Shown here piece by piece: positions 14,623 through 22,886 of a DNA stretch of 60,612 nucleotides. The notes below the pieces were generated by a model. It saw only the letters and a list, made by a program, of their open reading frames with translations, was not told the origin of the DNA and ran no database searches. How positions within the stretch are numbered: the stretch's first letter is position 1; each line of letters starts with the position of its first letter. The DNA comes from Oscillospiraceae bacterium (lineage in GTDB: Bacteria > Bacillota > Clostridia > Oscillospirales > Oscillospiraceae), in the NCBI GenBank assembly GCA_015068495.1, contig SVKL01000012.1, positions 1-60,612 on the forward strand. Reading direction: 5' to 3'. The translations under genes were made by a program, and so were the position numbers.

Positions 14623-14727
14623 AAACCGTACTCCCTTGTGCACAATTTGTTATAATCGCTCCTTTATTATACGTTTCCACAATTTTGTTGTCAATGTGCA
14701 TCCGATTTATAAACTCTCAAATGCAAC

Positions 14728-14760
14728 AAAAGAACACCGCCCGACAGGTGGTGTTCTTTT
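14728..14760 (-). terminator. Terminator after the glycosidase gene
   Basis: aaaagaacacc (14728-14738) pairs with ggtgttctttt (14750-14760). It lies between the glycosidase stop and the M81 promoter region. Confidence 0.82.
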
Positions 14761-14805
14761 TACTGTTATATTGCGAAATGATACGTTGCCTGTGCGTTCA
14801 ACAGA

Positions 14806-16359
14806 CTATATACCTTTATCACGCAATGCAAACAAGGTAGTGGAAACGGATTTTCCGCTGTAACGAATCTCGATCTCGGCATCCTTTTCACATTTCACTG
14901 TAATCTCAGGCACTTGCGTATCGTCTGCGCGGGCTTGACACATCAGCGAAATGGTCTGATCTCCAAAGGGCAGTCTGTCTATACCGTGTTTTTCTGTGCG
15001 GTTAACTGTCCAAATAATTTTGTTTTCAGCTGCATTGATCTGTATGCCAAAGACAAACTCAATCAAAACAGCAATGGGCACAAGTCCTGTCCAACCCACA
15101 AAATCCTTTCGCTCGGAACCCGGTTTGCCTACAAACTCAGGCTGATAGGTCTCCCAGAGGGTATTGGTCTCTTTGAAGCAGGCGAGGATGTTCTCCAAGT
15201 GATTCAGCGCGATATCGTATGCAACCCTGTCGTAGCCGTTCTTTTGCAGACCGGAGAGCACCATATAGGTGGTAGGCGCCCATACGCCGCCCCGCCAATA
15301 GCCGCCGGTGGGGTCATAGTTCACATTATCCGCAGACAGAGCCGGCACTCTGTGAGGGCGATTGAACATCGTCTTGTCTTCCAAATGGGATACCATTTTC
15401 TCAAGGCGATCACCTTTCACAGAGCCGGACAGAAGCCCCCAATAGGGTGCAACGCTCTTAACACCGTTGAGCTGACCGTTTTTCAGCAAATCGTAATAAT
15501 ACCCGGTATCCTCATCCCAGAGATTATCATTGATATAGCTGTTTAAGCGCTCTACTTCCTCTTCCAGCGCCTGAATGTTTTCGGTGTCCCCAATCTCTTT
15601 TGCAAACAGAATCAGGTTCTCAGCGCTTAGAACTGCCTGAAAACAGGCATCGATCCACACCATATGACCGTGGGAGTACATACTTGCCGCATCATAGGTA
15701 TTTTCTACCTTGCCGGTGTAAAAACGGGGAATATTATCCATTCCGCAGCCCCAGCCGGAGCTCCAATATGTACCGTCCCGCCACGTCCGATACTGCTTCA
15801 TCCAATTATGGTACGCAAGCAACGGATAGTACACCTTTTCAAGCCGGGACTTATCTCCTGTGAATTTATAATACTCCCATTCTGCCCAGCCCATAATATT
15901 CGGGCCGGTGCTGACAGGGTCATATCTTGTGAATGCATCTCCCCCGTTATGTTCAAAAATAGAACGGGAGATAAAGCCATCCTTATGCTGTCTGGCATAG
16001 AAATTATCCAGCGTTTTTTGGAAGTTAAATGCTTTTACGCCGTATTTTGCAAACAGCATAATAAAGGACGAATCCCACATAAAGATAGCGCCGTTAAATG
16101 CAGTATCGATAAAATTAGATACAAAGCCGCTGCCTTCAACCGGCTGCATAATATTTCCAAAGGCAATTTCCCACGCCTTGTTATAGCAGGCAATCGCATC
16201 CGGGTGTCCATCCCATATAATCTCCGGCAGAATATCCTTTGCCGTCTCATAACGCGGCGGTTTCTCATTTTCCGCCTGCATATTGATAAAACAATTCTTG
16301 TCCACATTGCTCTCGGGAACATACCCGATGGTTTCATTGGGCTGATAGGTTTTTCTCAT
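14806..16359 (-). CDS. Trehalase/GH63-like (clan GH-G, MGH1-type) glycoside hydrolase
   Basis: 517-aa protein with no signal peptide, so probably cytoplasmic. The sequence reads as an (alpha/alpha)6 barrel of the MGH1-like/GH37-GH63 group. Evidence is FMWDSSFIMLFAKYG (about 98-112, W-D-S-S), QHKDGFISRSIFEHNGGD, GPNIMGWAEWEYYK, SGWGCGMDNIPRF (general-acid region), SADNVNYDPTGGYWRGGVWAPTTYMVL and LWETYQPEF near the C-terminus. These are the hallmark WDS, GMDN and YWRG.VW motifs. A short beta domain follows at about 440-517. Substrate is unknown; alpha-glucosides or glycan trimming products are plausible. Start ATG follows AAAGGGAG. Single gene between the M81 gene and a divergent editing enzyme. 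Confidence 0.82.
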   Translation of the reverse strand: MRKTYQPNETIGYVPESNVDKNCFINMQAENEKPPRYETAKDILPEIIWDGHPDAIACYNKAWEIAFGNIMQPVEGSGFVSNFIDTAFNGAIFMWDSSFIMLFAKYGVKAFNFQKTLDNFYARQHKDGFISRSIFEHNGGDAFTRYDPVSTGPNIMGWAEWEYYKFTGDKSRLEKVYYPLLAYHNWMKQYRTWRDGTYWSSGWGCGMDNIPRFYTGKVENTYDAASMYSHGHMVWIDACFQAVLSAENLILFAKEIGDTENIQALEEEVERLNSYINDNLWDEDTGYYYDLLKNGQLNGVKSVAPYWGLLSGSVKGDRLEKMVSHLEDKTMFNRPHRVPALSADNVNYDPTGGYWRGGVWAPTTYMVLSGLQKNGYDRVAYDIALNHLENILACFKETNTLWETYQPEFVGKPGSERKDFVGWTGLVPIAVLIEFVFGIQINAAENKIIWTVNRTEKHGIDRLPFGDQTISLMCQARADDTQVPEITVKCEKDAEIEIRYSGKSVSTTLFALRDKGI

Positions 16360-16395
16360 TGGAGAACTCCCTTTCTGTAATTTAGTATTATCTAT

Positions 16396-16424
16396 ACTAT
16401 AGTTTATGACGGGGCGAAAAGCAA
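16396..16424 (-). promoter_or_regulatory. Promoter of the glycosidase gene
   Basis: On the minus strand TTGCTT (16419-16424), 17-bp spacer, TATAGT (16396-16401). Confidence 0.6.
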
Positions 16425-16490
16425 GTATATTTACAATAGCTTTCCGACAGTTTTCGTGTTATACTATAAAAAACAAAGGAGGACAGCGCT

Positions 16491-17027
16491 ATGGAGCTTA
16501 TAAACGGACGTCCGACAGATACAACCGGACGGCTACCAAAAGAATTACGTGTATATGATTTTCTGGACGCATTGGAAATTACTTATCAGCGCGTAGACCA
16601 CGAGCCTGCAATGACAATGGAAGCCTGCGTGGAAATTGACAAGGCGATGGGTACAACAATGTGCAAAAACCTTCTGCTTTGCAACCGGCAGAAAACTAAC
16701 TTCTATCTGCTGTTAATGCCCGGCGAAAAAGTATTTCAGACGAAAGAGTTATCCGCTCAGCTGGGGGTCTCCCGTCTTTCCTTTGCGCCGGCAGAGCCTA
16801 TGGAGGAATTTTTGGACATTACGCCCGGATCATTGAGTGTGCTTGGTCTTATGAACGACAAAGAAAAGAAGGTGCGGCTTATTATTGATTCGCCTGTCTT
16901 GAATGACGAATACATTGGTGTACATCCCTGTATCAATACATCCAGTCTAAAGCTAAAAACAGCCGACTTAATAGACAAAATCATTCCTGCAATGGGGCAC
17001 GAGCCAACCATTGTTCATTTGCCATAA
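16491..17027 (+). CDS. Prolyl-tRNA editing protein, YbaK/ProX family
   Basis: 178-aa stand-alone INS-like editing domain. Such proteins hydrolyse Ala-tRNA(Pro) or Cys-tRNA(Pro) made in error by prolyl-tRNA synthetase. Family features: YDFLDALEITYQRVDHEPAMTMEAC (about 22-46), the catalytic-lysine region MGTTMCKNLLLCN (Lys about 63), and LSAQLGVSRLSFAPAEPM. The C-terminal GVHPCINTSSLKLKTADLI block completes the domain and is the PrdX/ProXp-ala signature (G-x-H-P-x2-N). RBS AAAGGAGG. Divergent from the glycosidase, convergent with the HAD gene. Confidence 0.9.
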   Translation: MELINGRPTDTTGRLPKELRVYDFLDALEITYQRVDHEPAMTMEACVEIDKAMGTTMCKNLLLCNRQKTNFYLLLMPGEKVFQTKELSAQLGVSRLSFAPAEPMEEFLDITPGSLSVLGLMNDKEKKVRLIIDSPVLNDEYIGVHPCINTSSLKLKTADLIDKIIPAMGHEPTIVHLP

Positions 17028-17029
17028 TA

Positions 17030-17054
17030 AAAAGCGGTGCTTTGCACCGCTTTT
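17030..17054. terminator. Bidirectional terminator overlapping the end of the HAD gene
   Basis: aaaagcggtgc (17030-17040), loop ttt, gcaccgctttt (17044-17054). It includes the first bases of the convergent HAD stop codon. Confidence 0.88.
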
Positions 17055-17868
17055 ATTCTTTAATTGCATCGATGATTTCAGACCCATCCTTCAAAACGAT
17101 ATGTGGCTTATCGCCAGATTCTTTCAAGATTTCTTCTGTCGTTTCACCGCTCATAACAAGAATACCGGTAATACCGGCGTTCAAGCCGGATTTGATATCG
17201 GTATAAATCCGGTCACCTACAACTGCTGTTTCCTCTTTGGAATAACCGTATTTTTTCATTGCAAGCTCCGGCATTAGCGGACTGGGCTTCCCTATCACTA
17301 CCGGACGCTTTCCTGTTGCATTATAGATCATATCGCAAACACTGCCGCAATCCGGCACACTGCCAAATTCCGTTGGGCACACATAGTCCGGATTGGTAGC
17401 AATATAGGGAATTTGCGGGTTAGCCATCAGCAATCTGCATACATCTTCCAGCTTCTGAAAGGTTAGCTCCGTATCAAACCCCATTACAACACATTCAACC
17501 TCATCCAGCTTTTGGGTAACCGCAAAGCCCTCCCGCTGCAATTCTTTTATTAGGGATTGTGTACCGCAGACATAGAGCCTGCGGTTAGGGTGATTACGCT
17601 TCAAATAATAGGCTGTGGCTTGGGAAGATGTGATAAAATCCTCTCTCGAAGCAGATATGCCCAATTTCTTCAGTTTTTCCACATAATCTTCCACGCTTTT
17701 GGAGGAATTATTTGTCATAAATAAATATTTTCTGCCGGTGGCGCGGAATGTGTTCAGCAGTTCCAACGTGAAATGGAATAACTTATCGCCCAAATAAAGT
17801 GTGCCGTCCATATCCAGCAAATATAGCTTGATACTTTGCAACAATTCCTGTTCTGTCTTACTTCTCAT
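17053..17868 (-). CDS. HAD-IIA family hydrolase (NagD/AraL-like phosphatase)
   Basis: 271-aa cytoplasmic HAD phosphatase. Motif I is LLDMDGTLYLGD (about 17-28, nucleophile Asp and general-acid Asp) and motif II is FMTNNSSKS. The C2-type cap is in the middle, and motif III/IV is IGKPSPLMPEL ... AVVGDRIYTDIKSGLNAG. HAD-IIA enzymes dephosphorylate sugar or nucleotide phosphates with broad range; B. subtilis AraL is one. The start overlaps the stop of the upstream AraM-like gene (ATGA), as araL and araM are adjacent in B. subtilis. The context points to a phosphatase acting on the product of the G1P dehydrogenase. Confidence 0.9.
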   Translation of the reverse strand: MRSKTEQELLQSIKLYLLDMDGTLYLGDKLFHFTLELLNTFRATGRKYLFMTNNSSKSVEDYVEKLKKLGISASREDFITSSQATAYYLKRNHPNRRLYVCGTQSLIKELQREGFAVTQKLDEVECVVMGFDTELTFQKLEDVCRLLMANPQIPYIATNPDYVCPTEFGSVPDCGSVCDMIYNATGKRPVVIGKPSPLMPELAMKKYGYSKEETAVVGDRIYTDIKSGLNAGITGILVMSGETTEEILKESGDKPHIVLKDGSEIIDAIKE

Positions 17869-19178
17869 AATAGCTCACTTAAATCCTCCAGCACACCCAA
17901 ATCCCACGCCAAGCGGGACAGGACATACTTATCGCGAATATCCTTTGTGGCCAAGAAGGTCAGTCTTGCTGTTTGGGAATCCACATTGATTGCGCTAAGG
18001 TCTTTGGGAATACCAATGGTATCCAATATCGTGGCTATAGTTTCAAAGCTAGGTAGTTCCTCGTTTAGAATTCTTAGGATTTCATCCCAGTTCTGAATGA
18101 TTTTATCCAACCGTTTCAAATGGGTATACTTATCGTATTTTTGTTCCAGTTCCTCCTGGGCAATCATTGTTTCTGCGCTGCTTCCCAAAAAGGCTCTTAA
18201 TTCCTGTTTCCAAGCCTCATAGGAAAAACCATTCACAAAGTCAATTGCTTTTGTTGCATCGGGTTTTAACGTACGCAGCGCATCATAGAGTTTTGCTGCC
18301 AACAGAGTGCCCCACGCGCATTGGATTCCGTGGGTTTCGGTTTGCGTTCCGAACTGCAAGCCCCGCATATCCCAGATATGGGAGAAATAGTGCTCCACAC
18401 CGGAAGCAGGGCGAGACATTCCTGCATAGGACATTGCGACGCCGCCATAAACCAAGCCTTCAAACACAGCCTCTACTGCCTTGTCATCTCTACGCAGCAG
18501 CCCGTCAGCATTATCCACACACTTTTTCAGCGCATTGCGCACCATTTCAGCAACAGCCTCACAGTAGTATTCTCCTGTTATTAAATGGCTGATTCTCCAC
18601 TCTGCTATGCTGACATATTTGGCAAGCATATCGCCCAGACCGGATTTCAGCATATGGATAGGCGCATTTTTCAGAATGTCCGTATCGCCAACGATAATAT
18701 CTGCGCAACGGTATTTTAGCGAAACCTTCAAGCCGCTGCGTTCCATAGACGATGTATCCGAAGCATAGCCGTCCATAGAAGGGGCTGTCGCTACAATAAT
18801 ATATTTCTTTCCGGAAATGCTGCTGAGGATTTTGCCTATATCATTCATCACACCGGAGCCAACAGCAATAATCACATCGCAGCTGCTATCAAAATGCAGA
18901 ATCGCCTCACCAACAGCCTTTTCATCAGGTACTACATGATCATGCGGAAAGCTATAGGCGGCATATGGAATATCTGAACGGGATAACAGGGCACAGACTT
19001 CATCTCCCGCAGCTGCAAAGGTATTTCTATCCGAAAGGACAAAGGGTTTTGTGCCACCGAGTATTTTTATATAATCAGGAAGCTTTTCCAAAGCACCTTT
19101 TCCCACGGCTAGTTGCGTAATACTATCTGTGTGAGCTTTGCCGCAAGCACACATCTGTGTACCTAATAAATTTAGCAC
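17865..19178 (-). CDS. sn-glycerol-1-phosphate dehydrogenase (AraM/EgsA-like)
   Basis: 437 aa. It interconverts dihydroxyacetone phosphate and sn-glycerol-1-phosphate with NAD(P)H, an iron-containing-dehydrogenase fold using a bound divalent metal. Visible are the nucleotide-binding VIIAVGSGVMNDIGKI (about 98-113), VATAPSMDGYASDTSSM (about 128-144), KSGLGDMLAKYVSIAEWR (metal-ligand Asp), SGVEHYFSHIWD and THGIQCAWGTLLAAKLY with the metal-binding histidines. A second part of about 110 aa follows. Start GTG with GTAGGGGGG upstream. First gene of a two-gene operon with the HAD phosphatase; the promoter is consensus. G1P is the archaeal lipid stereoisomer; in Bacillus it feeds heptaprenylglyceryl phosphate. 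No arabinose genes are present. Confidence 0.9.
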   Translation of the reverse strand: MLNLLGTQMCACGKAHTDSITQLAVGKGALEKLPDYIKILGGTKPFVLSDRNTFAAAGDEVCALLSRSDIPYAAYSFPHDHVVPDEKAVGEAILHFDSSCDVIIAVGSGVMNDIGKILSSISGKKYIIVATAPSMDGYASDTSSMERSGLKVSLKYRCADIIVGDTDILKNAPIHMLKSGLGDMLAKYVSIAEWRISHLITGEYYCEAVAEMVRNALKKCVDNADGLLRRDDKAVEAVFEGLVYGGVAMSYAGMSRPASGVEHYFSHIWDMRGLQFGTQTETHGIQCAWGTLLAAKLYDALRTLKPDATKAIDFVNGFSYEAWKQELRAFLGSSAETMIAQEELEQKYDKYTHLKRLDKIIQNWDEILRILNEELPSFETIATILDTIGIPKDLSAINVDSQTARLTFLATKDIRDKYVLSRLAWDLGVLEDLSELL

Positions 19179-19224
19179 AAGAGTCCCCCCTACATTATTG
19201 ATTTTTGTTTTTTATCGTGGTACT

Positions 19225-19253
19225 ATTATACTAACCGCACAAAGGAATGTCAA
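19225..19253 (-). promoter_or_regulatory. Promoter of the araM-like operon
   Basis: Minus strand TTGACA (19248-19253), 17-bp spacer, TATAAT (19225-19230). The -35 box is inside the left arm of the palindrome at 19242-19275. Confidence 0.85.
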
Positions 19254-19275
19254 ACGAACCAATTTGACATTCCTT
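19242..19275. promoter_or_regulatory. 13-bp perfect palindrome spanning divergent promoters
   Basis: AAGGAATGTCAAA (19242-19254) and its exact complement TTTGACATTCCTT (19263-19275), 8-bp spacer. Each arm carries an outward TTGACA. The left arm drives the araM-like operon. The right arm (19264-19269) would be the -35 of the MATE gene, with a poor -10 (TATTAG or ATTAGG). It is probably an operator or a duplicated promoter half. Confidence 0.6.
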
Positions 19276-19317
19276 ACTATATTGTTATTAGGATTATTTC
19301 AGAGAGAAGGTATTTCT

Positions 19318-20709
19318 ATGGCTGCTCACAGTATACGCCTTAGAAAAAAGCAAGACGTAGATATGACGCAAGGTGGCATTATCGGACATATTGTCCGTTT
19401 TGCTATTCCTCTTTTGGTCGGTAATCTGTTTCAACAGCTCTATAACACTGTTGATACTTGGGTCGTTGGTAACTATGTAAGCAACGAAGCATTTTCAGCC
19501 GTTGGTTCAGTTGCGCCTATTGTAAATATGCTGATTGGCTCATTTATGGGGCTTGCATCCGGCGCCGGTGTTGTTATCAGCCAGTATTACGGAGCGGGAC
19601 GAAATGACAAGGTGCAGGATTCCGTACATACCGCCATCACAATGACACTGATCTTAACCGTATTCTTTACAGCCATTGGTCTGTTAATTACCCCGTATAT
19701 GGTAGGCTTAACAGAACTGCACGAGAATTCTGTTGATGATGCTGTTACTTATCTGACTATCTATTTTGCCGGTATGGTAGGGCTTATGCTCTATAATATG
19801 GGCGCCGGTATATTAAGAGCCATCGGAGACTCCAAAAGGCCGTTCTATTATCTTGTTGTCTGCGCCGTTCTCAATACCATATTGGACTTGGTATTTGTTA
19901 TTGTTTTCCATATGGGTGTAGAGGGTGTCGCCCTTGCTACTATTCTTTCCCAGGCGGTATCCGCAGTTCTTGTGATGATTACACTGCTTAGAACGGATAG
20001 CTGTGTAAAAGTGCAAATTCGCAAGCTTAAAATTGACTGGTCTATTCTGAAAAAAATATTGTTTGTTGGCATTCCTGCCGCACTGCAAATGGCAGTTACC
20101 GCCTTCTCCAATATTTTTGTGCAATCCTATATTAACTATTTCGACACCGGTCTCCCCTCTCCTGACTATATGGCAGGTTGGACCGCATACTTGAAAATCG
20201 ACCAGCTTTTGTTCTTGCCTATGCAGTCTATATCCTTGGCAACCACAACCTTTGTGGGACAAAACCTTGGCAAAAATCAGGTGGAGCGGGCAAGAAAAGG
20301 CGTCACACAGGCAGTTATCATTTCAATGACTGCAACTGCCGTAATGATGATTCCGGTATTGATTTTTGCGCCTTCTATTGTAGGTTTTCTCAACAGCAAG
20401 CCGGAGGTTATCGCTAACGGCACACTGTTCCTCAGGTGGCTGACACCTTTTTACATCATCTGCTGCTTTAATCAGATTTATGCCAGTGCGCTCCGTGGCG
20501 CGGGCAACAGCAGAGATTGTATGTTTATTATGCTGGGATCTTTCGTTCTCTTCCGCCAAGCATACCTATTCTGTATGGCTCGGATTTGCAACGAAGTAAT
20601 TCCCATTGCTATGAGCTATCCTGCCGGCTGGCTTGTGTGCAGCGTGATTACCGCAATTTACTACCATAAGGTCGCCTTGGGAAAGACAAGATTGGTTGAA
20701 GATACCTAA
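19318..20709 (+). CDS. MATE family efflux transporter
   Basis: 463 aa, twelve predicted transmembrane segments, DinF/NorM-type multidrug and toxic compound extrusion family driven by Na+ or H+. The two-bundle signature is seen in VRFAIPLLVGNLFQQLYNTVDTWVVGNYV (first half, about 25-53) and the related IPAALQMAVTAFSNIFVQSYIN in the second half. Length is typical. ATG at 19318 is chosen (GAGAGAAGG upstream, protein starting MAAHSIRLRKK); the longer open frame would run through the divergent promoter region. The substrate cannot be told from sequence. Monocistronic with a strong terminator. Confidence 0.92.
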   Translation: MAAHSIRLRKKQDVDMTQGGIIGHIVRFAIPLLVGNLFQQLYNTVDTWVVGNYVSNEAFSAVGSVAPIVNMLIGSFMGLASGAGVVISQYYGAGRNDKVQDSVHTAITMTLILTVFFTAIGLLITPYMVGLTELHENSVDDAVTYLTIYFAGMVGLMLYNMGAGILRAIGDSKRPFYYLVVCAVLNTILDLVFVIVFHMGVEGVALATILSQAVSAVLVMITLLRTDSCVKVQIRKLKIDWSILKKILFVGIPAALQMAVTAFSNIFVQSYINYFDTGLPSPDYMAGWTAYLKIDQLLFLPMQSISLATTTFVGQNLGKNQVERARKGVTQAVIISMTATAVMMIPVLIFAPSIVGFLNSKPEVIANGTLFLRWLTPFYIICCFNQIYASALRGAGNSRDCMFIMLGSFVLFRQAYLFCMARICNEVIPIAMSYPAGWLVCSVITAIYYHKVALGKTRLVEDT

Positions 20710-20717
20710 AAGACAAC

Positions 20718-20752
20718 AAAAAATGGAGCGGATAAATCCGCTCCATTTTTTA
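20718..20752. terminator. Bidirectional terminator between MATE and GGGtGRT genes
   Basis: aaaaaatggagcgga (20718-20732), loop taaa, tccgctccattttt (20737-20750). Confidence 0.9.
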
Positions 20753-20761
20753 TTATAAGAA

Positions 20762-21760
20762 TTACTTCAGAGCCTCTTCCACAGCAACAGCCACGGAAAC
20801 GGTCATACCGACCATGGGGTTGTTACCAGCGCCCAGGAAGCCCATCATCTCAACGTGAGCGGGGACGGAGGAAGAGCCAGCGAACTGAGCATCACCGTGC
20901 ATACGGCCCATGGTATCGGTCATACCGTAGGAAGCGGGGCCAGCTGCCATGTTGTCGGGATGCAGGGTACGGCCGGTGCCGCCGCCGGAAGCGACGGAGA
21001 AGTACTTACGACCGGTCTCCATGCACTCCTTCTTGTAGGTGCCGGCAACGGGATGCTGGAAGCGGGTGGGGTTGGTGGAGTTACCGGTGATGGAAACGTC
21101 AACACCCTCGTAACGCATGACAGCAACGCCTTCGCGGACATCGTCACAGCCGTAGCAGTTAACGGCAGCACGCTCGCCCTTGGAGTAGGGGATGCGCTCA
21201 ACGATCTTCAGCTCGCCGGTGTAGTAGTCGAACTGGGTCTTCACATAGGTGAAGCCGTTGATACGGGAGATAATCTGTGCAGCGTCCTTGCCCAGACCGT
21301 TCAGGATAACACGCAGGGGCTCCTTACGAGCCTTGTTAGCGCTCCGTGCGATACCGATAGCGCCCTCAGCGGCAGCGAAGGACTCGTGGCCAGCCAAGAA
21401 AGCAAAGCACTTGGTCTCATCCCGCAGCAGCATAGCGCCCAAGTTACCGTGGCCGATACCAACCTTACGGTCCTCAGCAACAGAGCCGGGGATACAGAAT
21501 GCCTGCAGGCCAATACCGATAGCCTCAGCGGCCTCAGCAGCGGTCTTAACGCCCTTCTTCATAGCGATAGCAGCACCAACGCAGTATGCCCAAGCAACGT
21601 CCTCAAAAGCGATGGGCTGAATGCCCTTAACGATTTCATAGGGATCAAAGCCCTTAGCAGTACAGATGTCGCGGCACTCCTCAACGGACTTCAAGCCATA
21701 CTGAGCGAGGACACCGTTGATTTTGTCAATTTTTCTCTCGTAACCTTCAAACAAAGCCAT
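20762..21760 (-). CDS. GGGtGRT family protein
   Basis: 332-aa cytoplasmic protein of a conserved anaerobe family named after the motif GGGTGRT, here in YFSVASGGGTGRTLHPDNMA (about 255-274). Other strongly conserved-looking blocks are GIGLQAFCIPGSVAEDRKVGIGHGNLGAMLL (about 82-112), FAFLAGHESFAAAEGAIGIARSANKAR, and VNCYGCDDVREGVAVMRYEGVDVSITGNSTNPTRFQHP. The last 45 residues are Gly/Ser/Met rich and contain GNNPMVGMTVSVAVAVEEAL. The motifs do not identify a reaction. The gene follows the NifU-like gene by 18 nt, so the pair is one transcript. Codon choice is as biased as in PFOR (Lys AAG nearly always), implying very high protein abundance. Function is unknown in the literature I can recall. 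Confidence 0.9.
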   Translation of the reverse strand: MALFEGYERKIDKINGVLAQYGLKSVEECRDICTAKGFDPYEIVKGIQPIAFEDVAWAYCVGAAIAMKKGVKTAAEAAEAIGIGLQAFCIPGSVAEDRKVGIGHGNLGAMLLRDETKCFAFLAGHESFAAAEGAIGIARSANKARKEPLRVILNGLGKDAAQIISRINGFTYVKTQFDYYTGELKIVERIPYSKGERAAVNCYGCDDVREGVAVMRYEGVDVSITGNSTNPTRFQHPVAGTYKKECMETGRKYFSVASGGGTGRTLHPDNMAAGPASYGMTDTMGRMHGDAQFAGSSSVPAHVEMMGFLGAGNNPMVGMTVSVAVAVEEALK

Positions 21761-21778
21761 TGTATGTTCCTCCTTCTC

Positions 21779-22471
21779 TTATTCGTGACGGGGGTCGATG
21801 TACTTGGCAGCGTCAGCAAAGCGGCCGTAGGAGCCCTTCGCCTTCTTCAGTGCCTCGTTGGCATCGTCGCCCTTCTTGATGAAGTCCATCATCTTACCCA
21901 AGTTAATGAACTCGTAGCCGGTGATCAGGTTATCCTCGTCCAGAGCTAGACGGGTAACATAGCCTTCTGCCATTTCCAAGTAACGGGGACCCTTTGCAGC
22001 GGTAGCAAACATAGTGCCAACCTGGCTGCGCAGACCCTTACCCAAGTCCTCCAGAGATGCACCGACAGCCAAACCGTCCTCAGAGAATGCGGACTGGGTA
22101 CGGCCATAAACGATCTGCAGGAACAGCTCACGCATAGCGGTGTTGATAGCGTCACACACCAAGTCGGTGTTCAGAGCCTCCAGCAGGGTCTTACCGATCA
22201 AAATTTCGGAAGCCATAGCTGCGGAGTGGGTCATACCGGAGCAGCCCAGTGTTTCCACCAGAGCCTCCTCAATGATACCCTCTTTAACATTCAGGGTCAG
22301 CTTGCAGCAGCCCTGCTGAGGTGCACACCAGCCGATACCGTGGGTAAAACCGCTGATGTCAGAGATTTGCTTGGCCTGTACCCACTTACCCTCTTCGGGA
22401 ATAGGAGCGGGGCCGTGATAAGCACCCTTGGCCACGGAGCACATATGCTGTACTTCTGCACTATAAATCAT
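21779..22471 (-). CDS. NifU-like iron-sulfur scaffold protein, GGGtGRT-associated type
   Basis: 230 aa. The N-terminal 130 residues follow the NifU/IscU scaffold fold: GWCAPQQGCCKLTLNV (about 47-62), EEALVETLGCSGMTHSAAMASEILIGKTL (about 66-94, the GC-x-G-x4-A-x-AS cluster-binding loop). A Cys matching IscU Cys106 is not obvious, so ligand set or function may differ. The C-terminal extension (about 150-230) is charged and helical. First gene of a strongly expressed two-gene operon with the GGGtGRT protein, from a perfect consensus promoter. An Fe-S role for the partner is inferred from this context only. RBS AAAGGAAAA. Confidence 0.85.
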   Translation of the reverse strand: MIYSAEVQHMCSVAKGAYHGPAPIPEEGKWVQAKQISDISGFTHGIGWCAPQQGCCKLTLNVKEGIIEEALVETLGCSGMTHSAAMASEILIGKTLLEALNTDLVCDAINTAMRELFLQIVYGRTQSAFSEDGLAVGASLEDLGKGLRSQVGTMFATAAKGPRYLEMAEGYVTRLALDEDNLITGYEFINLGKMMDFIKKGDDANEALKKAKGSYGRFADAAKYIDPRHE

Positions 22472-22525
22472 GGCAAATTTTCCTTTCTTTGTAAAAACGG
22501 TGTTCCGTCTTCATATTTCGCAAAT

Positions 22526-22554
22526 ATTATAATAGTTAAGCGACAAAATGTCAA
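22526..22554 (-). promoter_or_regulatory. Consensus promoter of the NifU-like/GGGtGRT operon
   Basis: Minus strand TTGACA (22549-22554), 17-bp spacer, TATAAT (22526-22531): an exact match to the sigma-A consensus, in line with the highly biased codons of both genes. Confidence 0.93.
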
Positions 22555-22626
22555 TTAAAAACAAATGGTATGTAATAGAAAAATTCAGCCATACTAACCC
22601 TATCATCAAAAAAGGAGGATGCAAAA

Positions 22627-22791
22627 ATGGATTGTAAAGCAAACAAGAGCATTGAATGTACCGTTCATCAGTGCGCTAACCACTGTCAGGACTCCAACTA
22701 TTGCGCTTTGGATCGCATTTTGGTTGGCACACACGAAGGCAACCCCACTATGGACCAGTGCACCGACTGTATGTCCTTCCGCAAGAAATAA
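22627..22791 (+). CDS. DUF1540 domain peptide
   Basis: 54-aa cysteine-rich peptide, ATG at 22627 with AAGGAGG 8 nt upstream. It reads MDCKANKSIECTVHQCANHC, then YCALDRILVGTHEGNP and DQCTDCMSF before RKK. This is the DUF1540 pattern C-x-V-x2-C-x-H ... C-x-I-x-V-G ... C-x2-C-x-S-F, whose spaced cysteines and histidines suggest metal binding. DUF1540 peptides are frequent in spore-formers, with no proven function. The gene has its own terminator. Confidence 0.88.
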   Translation: MDCKANKSIECTVHQCANHCQDSNYCALDRILVGTHEGNPTMDQCTDCMSFRKK

Positions 22792-22798
22792 TTTCTTA

Positions 22799-22827
22799 GG
22801 GACACGTTTCAAACGTGTCCCCTTTTT
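22799..22827 (+). terminator. Terminator after the DUF1540 gene
   Basis: gggacacgtt (22799-22808) pairs with aacgtgtccc (22812-22821), then a T6 run. Confidence 0.92.
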
Positions 22828-22829
22828 TC

Positions 22830-22858
22830 TAGACATAAGAAAAAGAATATGTTAAAAT
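22830..22858 (+). promoter_or_regulatory. Promoter of pepD
   Basis: TAGACA (22830-22835), 17-bp spacer, TAAAAT (22853-22858), immediately after the preceding terminator. Confidence 0.65.
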
Positions 22859-22886
22859 GTAAAAAAATCCTTGAGGAGTATACATT

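Noticed and set aside
20855..21949. 364-codon plus-strand frame opposite the GGGtGRT gene
   Set aside because: Shadow of a codon-biased gene; it spans the boundary of two real genes.
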